From Bacteroidales bacterium (GTDB taxonomy: Bacteria; Bacteroidota; Bacteroidia; Bacteroidales; WCHB1-69), in the NCBI GenBank assembly GCA_017650305.1, contig JAGCFD010000060.1, positions 92,457 through 156,456 of the forward strand: a DNA stretch of 64,000 bases, in the 5' to 3' direction. Made by a program: the position numbers and the translations under genes. The notes under the pieces were generated by a model. It ran no database searches. It saw nothing but the letters and a program-made list of their open reading frames with translations, and was not told the DNA's origin. Shown here one piece after another: positions 1 to 8,718 of this stretch; positions within the stretch are counted from its first letter, which is position 1, and each line of letters opens with the position of its first letter.

Positions 1-648
1 TCGGAGTTGAATACGGGCCGCTTTATGCTTTTGCACGAAATCGTCCGTAAACATGTTGTGGGTTATCTTGGTCGCGCAAAAGAAGAATTTATGGACGGTG
101 ATGTGACACTGTTGTCCTTTGAGCCGAAGGTCCTGTGTGACTATACGTATCAAGAAGGAGAAGAAACGAAAACTGTGAAATTGAAAGGGTACATAGACCG
201 TCTCCAAAAGAAAGGATCTCATCTGATGATTCTGGATTACAAGACCGGATCAATGAATGCGGACTATGTGACGACTGATGAAGATCAAGTGGAAAAAATA
301 TTCACGGAAGCGGGCCACGATAAATTATTGCAACTGTTTGTTTACGCAGAGTTGTGCAAACATACAAAAGATGAAATGATTAAAGCAGAACGCGAGAAAG
401 GGATATTCGATCCTATTTGCGGGATTATCAGTACAAAGGAGAGTATGAAGATGGATAAGAACGCAACATGCCTGTTTACGTTAGACTATAACGGACAGTC
501 CTATTTTGACGAAAAAATCCTTGCTGTCTTTGAAGAGCATTTTAATGTTTTACTGACGAAAATATTCGACAAGGGAATTCCTTTCTACCAGACTGAGAAT
601 CATGATAATTGTGGTTATTGTGATTTCAAAACCATTTGTCACAGGTAG
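1..648 (+). CDS. PD-(D/E)XK nuclease, AddB/RecB-like C-terminal part (5' truncated)
   Basis: The reading frame is open to the first base of the window, so only the last 215 or so codons of a larger protein are present. The visible part has the RecB-family nuclease core: GYIDR followed by ILDYKTG, where the Asp and Lys are the metal-binding and catalytic residues. It ends with CGYCDFKTIC, the cysteine group that in AddB-type nucleases holds a 4Fe-4S cluster. The family acts in double-strand break repair together with a UvrD/AddA-like helicase, which would lie outside the window. The in-frame TTG at 7 is not a credible start because coding continues upstream. Nuclease superfamily is confident; the AddB assignment is probable. 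Confidence 0.8.
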   Translation, partial: SELNTGRFMLLHEIVRKHVVGYLGRAKEEFMDGDVTLLSFEPKVLCDYTYQEGEETKTVKLKGYIDRLQKKGSHLMILDYKTGSMNADYVTTDEDQVEKIFTEAGHDKLLQLFVYAELCKHTKDEMIKAEREKGIFDPICGIISTKESMKMDKNATCLFTLDYNGQSYFDEKILAVFEEHFNVLLTKIFDKGIPFYQTENHDNCGYCDFKTICHR

Positions 649-659
649 TAAAAATTTTA

Positions 660-667
660 TATCTTTG
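660..667 (+). promoter_or_regulatory. -7 element of the bamD promoter
   Basis: TATCTTTG matches the Bacteroidota -7 consensus TAnnTTTG. A TTTG lies 21 bases upstream at 635-638 as a -33 element. The site sits just after the nuclease stop codon and 16 bases before the chosen bamD ATG, and it helped decide that start. Confidence 0.7.
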
Positions 668-682
668 CACCTTTGTAGTATT

Positions 683-1594
683 ATGGTAAAGAATAGTATT
701 AAGATATTGATTTTCATACTGATAGCTTCTATTTCGGGTGCGTTTTCTGCGGTAATGGCGCCCGTTTTGCCCGCTTTTGAGGAGCAGATTCCCGGGAAAC
801 GCGACTCTCTGAGGATTTCCAAGCGTGAATCCCGTGCCCAAGAGAAGCTTTCAAAGAAGGTCACTTTCGAGACGTTCGAGCAGAATTATGAGAAGGCGAT
901 GAAGTACTATGAGAGGCATCAGTATCTTTCTGCTGCAAGCCTCTTTGAAGAGCTTTATCCCATCTCTCTTGGAACGCCGAGAGCAGATACTATTCTCTAT
1001 CTCTTTGCTCACTCTTACTACTTGAATAAGGACTACACGATGGCGGCATTCCATTTCCGTGACTATGTGCATCGATATCCGAATTCTGACCGCACGCCTG
1101 ATGCGTTCTTTTATTGCATAAAGGCCATCTATGAGTCTTCTGCAGACTATTATCTGGACCAATCCAATACTGAATATGCCATTGAGCAGATCAAAGCGTA
1201 TCTGCAGGCTTATCCGGATAATACTCATATTGAAGAATGTAACCGCATGCTGGATGAACTCCGTCTGAAACTTGCCCGCAAGGATTTGGAAGCCATGAAG
1301 CTGTATTATAACACCGACCATTTTGAGGCGTGTCAGATTGCGGCCAAGAACTTCTTCGTGGATTATTCCTATTCACCGCTCATGCCGGAAGCTGTTTATT
1401 ACCTGGTGCTTAACAACTACGAATATGCGCGTAAGAGTGTGGCTCGCAAGCAGGAGGAACGCTACAAGGCTTGTCTTGACGCTTGCCGAAAGATGGAGAT
1501 CGAATTTCCCAACTCCCCATATTTTAGGGAGACCAGCAAAATCGCTGCAGAAGTGACGAAACAATTAGAGAAAATTCAACATAAAACTAATTAA
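683..1594 (+). CDS. bamD: Outer membrane assembly factor BamD-like TPR protein
   Basis: 303 residues from the ATG at 683. An earlier in-frame ATG at 602 would overlap the nuclease gene and precede the promoter. Residues 1-25 form a hydrophobic export signal, but I see no clear lipobox cysteine, which is unusual because BamD is normally a lipoprotein. The rest carries TPR helices typical of BamD, such as YERHQYLSAASLFEELYP, then FRDYVHRYPNSDRTPDA and LDQSNTEYAIEQIKAYLQAYP. BamD helps BamA insert beta-barrel proteins into the outer membrane. It is followed after 9 bases by rpoZ, then coaBC, porD and recN. This order is one I associate with Bacteroidota bamD loci and supports the call. Confidence 0.85.
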   Translation: MVKNSIKILIFILIASISGAFSAVMAPVLPAFEEQIPGKRDSLRISKRESRAQEKLSKKVTFETFEQNYEKAMKYYERHQYLSAASLFEELYPISLGTPRADTILYLFAHSYYLNKDYTMAAFHFRDYVHRYPNSDRTPDAFFYCIKAIYESSADYYLDQSNTEYAIEQIKAYLQAYPDNTHIEECNRMLDELRLKLARKDLEAMKLYYNTDHFEACQIAAKNFFVDYSYSPLMPEAVYYLVLNNYEYARKSVARKQEERYKACLDACRKMEIEFPNSPYFRETSKIAAEVTKQLEKIQHKTN

Positions 1595-1603
1595 ACATTT
1601 TAT

Positions 1604-1936
1604 ATGAAAGCTATTGATTATAAGAAGAAAAACATTGATTGTTTTGCTAAAACGCAGGACTTGAGACAGTTTGACAAAGACACGCACAACTTCTACAAGA
1701 GTATCGTGGTTATGTCTAAACGTGCTGACCAGATTGCTGCAGATTTGAAGCAGGAGTTTCAGGAGAGCTCACATCAGTATGCTACCAAGAGTGATTCTTT
1801 GGAGGAGGTTTATGAAAACCGTGAGCAAATAGAACTCTCCCGTTTCTATGAGCAGTTGCCTAAGCCGACTCAGTTGGCCCTGTATGAGTTCGAAAACGAT
1901 CAGGTTTACTTCCGTGATGTAACGGAAGAGGAGTAA
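1604..1936 (+). CDS. rpoZ: DNA-directed RNA polymerase omega subunit, Bacteroidota type
   Basis: A 110-residue protein resembling the Bacteroidota omega family: a central helix with VMSKRADQIAADLKQE, then SLEEVYENREQIELSRFYEQ and a PKPTQLALYEFE tail. Omega stabilises the beta' subunit of RNA polymerase. It lies 9 bases after bamD and 4 bases before coaBC, so the three are almost certainly cotranscribed. The sequence is too divergent from E. coli omega to compare motif by motif; the call rests on the conserved C-terminal part and gene order. Confidence 0.8.
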   Translation: MKAIDYKKKNIDCFAKTQDLRQFDKDTHNFYKSIVVMSKRADQIAADLKQEFQESSHQYATKSDSLEEVYENREQIELSRFYEQLPKPTQLALYEFENDQVYFRDVTEEE

Positions 1937-1940
1937 TATC

Positions 1941-3140
1941 ATGGAAGAGTCACGTCCCCATATTGTCATCGGGATTACAGGCGGCATTGCGGCTTACAAG
2001 ACCATGCACCTCATCCGCCTCTTCAAGAAGGAAGGATGTGAAGTCAAGGTGGTGGCCACGCAGCATGCGTTGGAGTTTGTGACGAGGACAACGATAGAGA
2101 CTCTGTCGCAGAACCCGTTGTGTGTGGATCTTTTCGACCATAGTACGCCCTACGATGTGCAGCATATCGCGCTGATGGAGTGGGCTGACGCCATGGTCGT
2201 GGCGCCGGCGACTGCCAATATCATTGGTAAATTCGCCAATGGTATCGCTGACGATCTGCTTTCCACCATGCTGCTTGCCTGCAGAAAGCCGATTTTTATT
2301 GCTCCTGCCATGAATGACAATATGTATTCGGAGCCTTCTGTCCAACTGAATATCAATCGTTTGCGTGAAAAGGGATGCCTTGTCATCTCTCCCAATAGCG
2401 GATTTCTGGCCTGTGGCTCCAATGGAACGGGACGGATGCAAGAACCCGAAGAGATATTCGCGGATGTGATGCAGCATCTTCGCGGGAAACAGCCTCTTGC
2501 AGGTAAACGGGTGATGATCACCGCGGGCCCCACCTATGAACCCATTGACCCGGTCCGTTTTGTGGGTAATCGTTCATCCGGCTTGATGGGTTTCGCCCTG
2601 GCGGAGGTCGCGGCACGCATGGGCGCCGAGGTGACCCTCGTGACAGGTCCCACACACCTCCAGACACAGGTCCCGCACATCAGTCGCGTTGACGTCGAAA
2701 CCGCTGAGGAGATGTATCAACAGTGCATGCTCGTCCAAGAACAACAGGACATCATGATTATGGCGGCTGCCGTGGCAGACTACACGCCCGCCAGCCCCGC
2801 TCCTGAAAAAATCAAGAAAAAGGACGATGAACTGCAACTCCAGCTCACCAAAACCAAAGACATCCTGGCCTCCATCGGCAAGGTGAAACGGGATGACCAA
2901 ATTCTGGTGGGATTCGCGCTTGAGACCGAAAATGAACGTGAAAATGCACTCAAAAAACTGCATAATAAAAATGCCGATATGATCGTTTTGAATTCGTTGC
3001 GCGATAAAGGCGCTGGCTTCGGAACTCCGACCAACAAGGTCTTGATGATCACCAAAGACAATCAGACCTTCGAGAGTGAGCTCAAAAGCAAGGCCGACAT
3101 CGCCGGCGATATTTTAAACGTAATTTCTAACATGCTATAA
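1941..3140 (+). CDS. coaBC: Bifunctional phosphopantothenoylcysteine decarboxylase/phosphopantothenate-cysteine ligase
   Basis: 399 residues, the usual length for the fused enzyme. The N-terminal half (about 1-180) is the FMN-dependent decarboxylase (CoaC): GITGGIAAYK near the start, a central PATANIIGKFANGIADDLLST and the PAMNDNM loop, then GFLACGSNGTGRM. The C-terminal half (about 185-399) is the ligase (CoaB): MITAGPTYEPIDPVRFVGNRSSG, the KIKKKDD loop and VGFALETE, and a late KNADMIVLNSL. The enzyme makes 4'-phosphopantetheine from phosphopantothenate and cysteine in CoA synthesis. CoaD, which acts next, is at 27956-28420. The start is 4 bases after the rpoZ stop. Confidence 0.95.
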   Translation: MEESRPHIVIGITGGIAAYKTMHLIRLFKKEGCEVKVVATQHALEFVTRTTIETLSQNPLCVDLFDHSTPYDVQHIALMEWADAMVVAPATANIIGKFANGIADDLLSTMLLACRKPIFIAPAMNDNMYSEPSVQLNINRLREKGCLVISPNSGFLACGSNGTGRMQEPEEIFADVMQHLRGKQPLAGKRVMITAGPTYEPIDPVRFVGNRSSGLMGFALAEVAARMGAEVTLVTGPTHLQTQVPHISRVDVETAEEMYQQCMLVQEQQDIMIMAAAVADYTPASPAPEKIKKKDDELQLQLTKTKDILASIGKVKRDDQILVGFALETENERENALKKLHNKNADMIVLNSLRDKGAGFGTPTNKVLMITKDNQTFESELKSKADIAGDILNVISNML

Positions 3141-3149
3141 CAAACCGAA

Positions 3150-4067
3150 ATGATGAAAATGAAAAACCTCGTGGTCCTCTTCCTCTTGCTTGCCGGAACT
3201 ATCGCGGCCAGCGCTCAAGACTTCCAGTGTTCTGTTTCTGTGAACGCAAACCAAATCAGCAGCAGCACGAACCAACAGCGTTATCGTGACCTTCAGCAGA
3301 AACTCTACTCATTCATTCAGGAACGTAAATGGTGTCAGTACAACCTCAAAACCAACGAGCGTATCGAGTGTGCCCTCCAAATCAACTTGACGGAAGTGTC
3401 GGGTGACGTGATGAAAGGAACGATGACAATCGTGCTGCAACGTCCTGTCTATAAGACCAACTACAAGACCACATTGCTCAATTTCCAAGACAAGAAGATA
3501 CAGTTTACCTATAATGAAGGTGATCCGCTGGAGTATTCCGACAACCTGAATCTGAACCAGTTCACCTCCCTGATCGCCTATTATCTGAATCTCTGCCTTG
3601 CGATCGAGTTCGACTCCTTCTCATTGAATGGAGGCGCTCCTTACCTGAATAAATGCCAGTCGATTGTGAACCTCTGCCAGTCATCTCCTGAACATGGATG
3701 GAATGTGGGCGAGAGCGGCCAAAGCAATCGTTATTGGATCATGGAAAACCTGACCAATAGCACCTATAGCAAGATTCACGACTTTTATTACCAATACCAT
3801 AGACTTGGCCTGGATGTGATGAGCGAGTCTCCCGATGCCGGTCGCGCCGTCATCATGGAGAGCCTCCGCCTGTTGCAACAGGTGAATGCACAGAAATCCG
3901 GTCTGGCAATGATAAAGATTATCTGCGCTGCCAAAGGGGATGAGATTGTCAATATCTTCAAGGATGGACTTCCCAGCGAAAAGACGCAGGTTGTGAACAT
4001 CATGAAACAGATAGATCCTTCCAACTCTTCCCGTTACGACGCTATCAATTCTTCGTCCACAAAGTGA
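3150..4067 (+). CDS. porD: PorD family protein (DUF4835), type IX secretion-associated
   Basis: 305 residues with a signal peptide ending near SAQ. The conserved PorD/DUF4835 features are visible: FQCSVSVNANQI near the start, NERIECALQINL, then RPVYKTNYKTTLLNFQDK, the segment SLIAYYLNLCLAIEFDSFSLNGG and GQSNRYWIMENL, ending with YHRLGLDVM. PorD is exported and needed for gingipain secretion by the T9SS in Porphyromonas gingivalis; its mechanism is unclear. It follows coaBC by 9 bases and precedes recN by 6 bases, so a secretion gene sits inside a housekeeping operon. ATG codons at 3150 and 3153 are both possible starts. Confidence 0.85.
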   Translation: MMKMKNLVVLFLLLAGTIAASAQDFQCSVSVNANQISSSTNQQRYRDLQQKLYSFIQERKWCQYNLKTNERIECALQINLTEVSGDVMKGTMTIVLQRPVYKTNYKTTLLNFQDKKIQFTYNEGDPLEYSDNLNLNQFTSLIAYYLNLCLAIEFDSFSLNGGAPYLNKCQSIVNLCQSSPEHGWNVGESGQSNRYWIMENLTNSTYSKIHDFYYQYHRLGLDVMSESPDAGRAVIMESLRLLQQVNAQKSGLAMIKIICAAKGDEIVNIFKDGLPSEKTQVVNIMKQIDPSNSSRYDAINSSSTK

Positions 4068-4073
4068 TTGATC

Positions 4074-5750
4074 ATGCTGCGGACACTCCAGATATCCAAT
4101 TATGCGCTTATCCGTGCCCTCGACATCTCCTTTGAAGATGGCTTGACGGTTATTACTGGCGAAACAGGTGCTGGAAAGTCCATCTTGATGGGCGCTCTGG
4201 GCCTGCTGCTGGGCAATCGCGCAGATACGGATGTCCTGTATGATAAACAGAAGAAATGTGTCGTTGAAGCCCAATTCGACATCCACAATCTAAACCTTCA
4301 GCCCTTTTTTGAACAACAAGATCTTGACTATCAAGATGTGACTACGATCCGTAGAGAGATTAATGAGAATAGTCGCTCACGGGCTTTTATCAATGACACC
4401 CCCGTCAATCTGAATGTGCTGAAAGAGCTGTCTTCCAAACTGATAGATATACACTCCCAACACCAATCACTGCTTTTGGGAGACCCGATTTTCCGATTGG
4501 CCATGTTGGACCAGTTTGCCCAAAATGCCACCTTGCGTACTGATTATAAACAGACGCTGGCTCAGTGGCGACAGACGGACCAAGAGTTCCGTGACCTGCA
4601 ACGCCAATGCTCGGAGCAAGCCCTTCAGCAAGAGTTCCGCCAATTTACGGTACAGGAACTGGAAAAGGCCAATCTGCGTCCAGACGAACAAGAGGAGATT
4701 GAGCAATCGGTTCGCATCTTGAGTAATGCAGAGGATATAAAAGCCCGTCTCTACCGCGCATCATATACGCTTTCTGAAAATGAGGAAAATGCTGTCGTGC
4801 AACAGCTTAAGTCGGTTCAGTCGGAACTGGACGCTCTTTCCGATCTCGGACCCGATTATCAAGAACTACAGCAACGTCTTCGTGCGGCAAGTCTGGAGCT
4901 CGAAGATATAGCCTACGACATTAGTCTTAAAGAGAGTGGGGTGGAGGTCAATCCGCAGGAACTGGAACGACTGAATGAACGTTTGGACCTGCTCAACACC
5001 TTGCAGCATAAATACCAGGTGGAGAATGTTGCCGGGTTACTGGCTTTGAAGGAGAGCCTGGAGGCTGAGTTGGCCCAGTATGGAGACCATCGTGAACGCC
5101 TCCAGCAGTTGGAGGAGCAACGCGACAAGCTTTACGAACAGTTGATGAAGCAAGCACAGAAACTATCGCAGACACGTGCCAAAGTCATACCCCTGTTGCA
5201 AAAAGAGATGCTCGGACGTCTTGCGACATTGGGTATGCCGGATAGCTCTTTTGAGATTCAGCTGACGCAAACTGAGACGCCAACTTCCGAAGGCGTTGAT
5301 CAGGTTGCGTTTCTCTTCTCAGCCAATAAGGGAGTGCCAATGGCAGACATTGCAAGGGTGGCCTCCGGAGGTGAAATGTCTCGGTTGATGCTCTCCTTGA
5401 AGTCCATCATCACGGACTCTGTGCTTCTGCCCACCATTATTTTTGACGAGATCGATACGGGTATCTCCGGAGCTACGGCGCTGAAGGTTGCGCACGTCAT
5501 GGCGGAACTCTCCCGCAGGCACCAGGTGTTTGCCATCACCCACTTGCCCCAAATCGCCGCTGCCGGCGACCAGCACCTAAAGGTCTTCAAGGAGACACAC
5601 GGCGATGATACCGAAACCAATATCCAGTTGCTCAGCGAGGAGATGCGTGAACAGGAAATCGCCCTGATTCTCAGCGGCGAGAAGATGTCAGGCTCCGCTG
5701 TTGTCACTGCCCGCGAGCTGCTGCAATCATTGAAAAAATCTAAATCCTAA
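4074..5750 (+). CDS. recN: DNA repair protein RecN
   Basis: 558 residues from ATG 4074; a TTG at 4068 is in frame but less likely. The N-terminal ATPase lobe has LQISNYALI and the Walker A GETGAGKS. A long coiled-coil middle (about 150-370) contains many QQ, EL and RL heptads. The C-terminal lobe has the ABC signature VASGGEMSRLMLSLK, Walker B PTIIFDEIDTGISG and the late VFAITHLPQIAA switch region. RecN is an SMC-like protein that holds DNA ends during double-strand break repair. It overlaps nothing and is followed after 1 base by a barrel-protein gene. The recombinational-repair nuclease at the left edge is nearby. Confidence 0.95.
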   Translation: MLRTLQISNYALIRALDISFEDGLTVITGETGAGKSILMGALGLLLGNRADTDVLYDKQKKCVVEAQFDIHNLNLQPFFEQQDLDYQDVTTIRREINENSRSRAFINDTPVNLNVLKELSSKLIDIHSQHQSLLLGDPIFRLAMLDQFAQNATLRTDYKQTLAQWRQTDQEFRDLQRQCSEQALQQEFRQFTVQELEKANLRPDEQEEIEQSVRILSNAEDIKARLYRASYTLSENEENAVVQQLKSVQSELDALSDLGPDYQELQQRLRAASLELEDIAYDISLKESGVEVNPQELERLNERLDLLNTLQHKYQVENVAGLLALKESLEAELAQYGDHRERLQQLEEQRDKLYEQLMKQAQKLSQTRAKVIPLLQKEMLGRLATLGMPDSSFEIQLTQTETPTSEGVDQVAFLFSANKGVPMADIARVASGGEMSRLMLSLKSIITDSVLLPTIIFDEIDTGISGATALKVAHVMAELSRRHQVFAITHLPQIAAAGDQHLKVFKETHGDDTETNIQLLSEEMREQEIALILSGEKMSGSAVVTARELLQSLKKSKS

Positions 5751-5751
5751 T

Positions 5752-6378
5752 ATGATGAAAAAGATTCTGTTATCCATAATTTGTGTTGCTTTTATGGCTG
5801 CAAACATGCAAGCCCAGAGCGCATATTATAAGAAAGAACGCGGCTTTGTGTATATGACCTCGTTGGGCTATGCCACAGGTCTGGGCAATATTGAATTGGA
5901 AACCAAGACTGTGAAGAACAAAAATTTCAACATTTCGGTCAACCAGTTTTTGGGCTATCAGTTCAACAACTTTTTCTATATGGGATTGACTGCGGGTTTT
6001 GATTTTTGGCGTCACACTGCCTTTATCCCGATTTGTCTGAGCTTGAATGTCAATATGATGGAGACCAGGATAGCCCCGATCTTTTATTTGAATGGTGGCT
6101 ATTCATTCAAATGGTATGTCAGCTCCAAGCCGGAAGTGATGGATAGGGTGGTGCATGGCACGTGTGCTGGCCCGACGGGCGAGACGGGCTTGGGTGTTCG
6201 CATCAAAATCCGTGACCATGTGATCATGCAGATCGCAGCTTGCTATAAAAACCAGTATAGCGATATCCGTTACACCATCCCGGTGGATGGAGAACCTGAC
6301 AATTCTGCCTATACCACCAATAGCGTCCAGAAAGTGCTCTATCACTTCGCGGGTGCCCGCCTGAGTATCAAGTATTAA
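5752..6378 (+). CDS. Outer membrane beta-barrel-like protein of unknown function
   Basis: 208 residues. The signal peptide is MMKKILLSIICVAFMAANMQAQ with cleavage after the AQ. The mature part has alternating hydrophobic and aromatic strands (VYMTSLGYATGLG, FNISVNQFLGYQFNNFFYMGLTAGFDF, IAPIFYLNGGYSF) and ends in LSIKY, as expected of a small 8-stranded barrel with a C-terminal aromatic residue. It starts 1 base after the recN stop, so it probably shares that transcript. I do not recognise a specific family. Confidence 0.65.
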   Translation: MMKKILLSIICVAFMAANMQAQSAYYKKERGFVYMTSLGYATGLGNIELETKTVKNKNFNISVNQFLGYQFNNFFYMGLTAGFDFWRHTAFIPICLSLNVNMMETRIAPIFYLNGGYSFKWYVSSKPEVMDRVVHGTCAGPTGETGLGVRIKIRDHVIMQIAACYKNQYSDIRYTIPVDGEPDNSAYTTNSVQKVLYHFAGARLSIKY

Positions 6379-6695
6379 AAGATTTCACCTCAGACAAGCC
6401 GACACTCCTTATTTCAGTTTGCCCACATTGCACATAGATTGCTGGATTAAGGCTGCAGTTTTTTCCGTCCGTTGTGTCCGTGATTAGCAGTGGCTACTCC
6501 TGTTTTTCCTTGTCCGTAGGAGAAGATCGCAATGGCGAAATATTTCCTTCTTCTTCTGTTTTTTATATCTAAAAAAATCCTATCTTTGCGCCCTCAATTC
6601 AAAAGAGGCTCTTTGGATTGATTTTTAAGTAATTAACCTCATTGTTTAATCATTAAAAAAACCTATTGTTCAGGGTTAAATGAACAAAAAATATT
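6379..6695. other. Intergenic region upstream of rpsA
   Basis: 317 bases without a gene. It holds the rpsA promoter near 6581 and an AT-rich leader of about 100 bases, the length that could allow autoregulation of S1 translation. I see no hairpin terminator after the barrel gene and no further coding signal. Confidence 0.5.
6581..6588 (+). promoter_or_regulatory. -7 element of the rpsA promoter
   Basis: TATCTTTG followed by CG, matching the Bacteroidota -7 consensus, about 108 bases before the rpsA ATG. No clear TTTG at -33. Confidence 0.6.
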
Positions 6696-8642
6696 ATGTC
6701 AGAAGAAATCAATAACATTCCTGAAGAGATCGAAGCTAAGGCTGAAGAAACTGTAGAGCAAGTTGCAGAAGTCGCTCAAGAAGCTGCTGCACCTGTTGCA
6801 GAAACCGTAGAAGAAGCCCCCGCAGTGGAGACCGCTCCCAGACCTCGCAAGATGAGAGAGATTGAAAACGTTTACGCCTCTATTGAGAACTTCGATTGGG
6901 ATAATGTTGATGATAAACACGATCATTATTCAAACGAGGAGAAGGCCAAACTCGAAGACCTCTACACCAAGTCCTTCAAGTCTGTGGACGAGAATGCCGT
7001 TATCATGGGCAAGGTTGTGGCTATCAACAGCCGCGAGGTGGTGGTCAACATTGGATTCAAGTCTGATGGCGTTATCAATGCTTCTGAGCTCCGTTATAAT
7101 CCGGACCTGAAGATTGGTGATGAAATCGAAGTCTATGTGGAAAGCCAGGAAGACGCCAACGGCCAACTCCAACTTTCTCACAAACGCGCTCTCATCCTCA
7201 AATCTTGGCAGCGTGTCAATGAGGCTTACGACAACCAAGAGATTATCACTGGTTATGTCAAGGGCAAAACCAAAGGCGGTCTTATCGTGGACATCTTCGG
7301 TATCGAGGCTTTCTTGCCTGGTTCCCAAATTGATGTGAAACCTATTCACGATTATGACGCATTTGTGAACAAGACCATGGAGTTCAAGGTGGTCAAGATC
7401 AACCACGAGTACAAGAACGTGGTTGTTTCCCACAAGGCTCTCATCGAGGCTGAAATCGAAGCTCAACAGGCTGAGATCATCAGCAAACTCGAAAAAGGCC
7501 AAATCCTCGAAGGTGTGGTTAAGAACATCGTTCCTTACGGTGTCTTCATCGACCTCGGTGGCGTGGACGGCTTGATTCACATTACCGACCTCTCCTGGGG
7601 CCGCGTGACCAATCCCGAGACTGTCGTCCAACTCGACCAGAAGATCAACGTCGTTATCCTCGACTTCGACGAGACCAAGCATCGTATCGCTTTGGGCTTG
7701 AAACAACTCACTCCTCATCCTTGGGACAACCTCGATCCTAACTTGAAGGTTGGCGATAAGGTGAAAGGTAAAGTGGTCGTCATCGCTGACTACGGCGCTT
7801 TCATCGAGATCATCCCTGGCGTGGAAGGCCTTATCCACGTTTCTGAAATGTCCTGGTCTCAGCACCTGCGCACCGCTAAGGACTTCCTGAAGGAAGGCCA
7901 AGAGGTGGAAGCTGTCATCCTGACCCTCGACAGAGAGGAACGCAAGATGTCTCTCGGTATCAAACAACTGATCCCGGATCCTTGGGCAGACATTCTGACC
8001 AAATATCCTGTCGGTTCCAAACATACCGCTATCGTCCGCAACTTCACCACTTTCGGTATCTTCGTTGAACTGGAAGAGGGCGTTGACGGTCTCATTCACA
8101 TCTCCGACCTCTCTTGGTCCAAGAAGATCAAACACCCGGCAGAGTTCACCAAGATCGGCGAACCTATCGAGGTTGTTGTTCTGGAAGTTGACACCGCCGC
8201 AAGACGTCTCAGCTTAGGCCACAAACAACTTGAAGAGAATCCTTGGGATGCTTACGAGACCACCTATGCTGTGGGTACCGTACACCAAGGCACCATCGCC
8301 TCCATCAACGAGAAGGGCGCTACCGTGACTCTCGCTGAAGGTATCGAAGGCTTCGCTTTCAACCGCAACCTTGCCAAAGAAGACAAGAGCCAGGTGAAAG
8401 AAGGCGATGTGCTCGATTTCATGGTGGTTGACTTCTCCAAAGAGACCAAAAAGATTCATCTCTCACACACCAAGACTTGGCAAATGAACAAGGAAGATGA
8501 AGAGAGAGTGAAGGCCGACGAGGAGAGAAAACAAATCAAGGAATTCAACAAGGCTAATGAAAACGCCGTAGAAAAAGCCACTTTGGGCGATCTTGACGTT
8601 CTTCAATCCTTGAAGGAAGACTTGGAGAAGGAAGGAAAATAG
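6696..8642 (+). CDS. rpsA: 30S ribosomal protein S1
   Basis: 648 residues. An acidic, Ala/Glu-rich N-terminal tail of about 50 residues is typical of Bacteroidota S1. Several consecutive S1 RNA-binding repeats follow, recognisable by recurring G-V-DGLIH-(I/V)-S/TDLSW or SEMSW and by LGLKQL, LGIKQL and LGHKQL ends. The last repeats are followed by a charged Lys/Glu tail. S1 binds mRNA leaders on the ribosome. In this phylum leaders usually lack Shine-Dalgarno sequences, and starts in this window generally have no obvious one. A rho-independent terminator follows at 8661-8692. Confidence 0.95.
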   Translation: MSEEINNIPEEIEAKAEETVEQVAEVAQEAAAPVAETVEEAPAVETAPRPRKMREIENVYASIENFDWDNVDDKHDHYSNEEKAKLEDLYTKSFKSVDENAVIMGKVVAINSREVVVNIGFKSDGVINASELRYNPDLKIGDEIEVYVESQEDANGQLQLSHKRALILKSWQRVNEAYDNQEIITGYVKGKTKGGLIVDIFGIEAFLPGSQIDVKPIHDYDAFVNKTMEFKVVKINHEYKNVVVSHKALIEAEIEAQQAEIISKLEKGQILEGVVKNIVPYGVFIDLGGVDGLIHITDLSWGRVTNPETVVQLDQKINVVILDFDETKHRIALGLKQLTPHPWDNLDPNLKVGDKVKGKVVVIADYGAFIEIIPGVEGLIHVSEMSWSQHLRTAKDFLKEGQEVEAVILTLDREERKMSLGIKQLIPDPWADILTKYPVGSKHTAIVRNFTTFGIFVELEEGVDGLIHISDLSWSKKIKHPAEFTKIGEPIEVVVLEVDTAARRLSLGHKQLEENPWDAYETTYAVGTVHQGTIASINEKGATVTLAEGIEGFAFNRNLAKEDKSQVKEGDVLDFMVVDFSKETKKIHLSHTKTWQMNKEDEERVKADEERKQIKEFNKANENAVEKATLGDLDVLQSLKEDLEKEGK

Positions 8643-8660
8643 TCCCTTTCTGAAATGAAG

Positions 8661-8692
8661 AAAAAAAGCGGTCATAATTGACCGCTTTTTTT
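8661..8692 (+). terminator. Rho-independent terminator after rpsA
   Basis: GCGGTCA (8668-8674), loop TAAT, TGACCGC (8679-8685), then seven T. A run of A precedes the stem, so it can act in both directions. Confidence 0.85.
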
Positions 8693-8693
8693 G

Positions 8694-8701
8694 TATCTTT
8701 G
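8694..8701 (+). promoter_or_regulatory. -7 element for the barrel/lipoprotein pair
   Basis: TATCTTTG directly after the rpsA terminator. Its position argues for the ATG at 8719 over the one at 8710, which would leave almost no leader. Confidence 0.6.
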
Positions 8702-8718
8702 CCGACTTTATGATAGCT

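Noticed and set aside
6930-8135. 401-codon open frame antisense to rpsA
   Set aside because: Mirror of rpsA codon use; no signal, promoter or family features.
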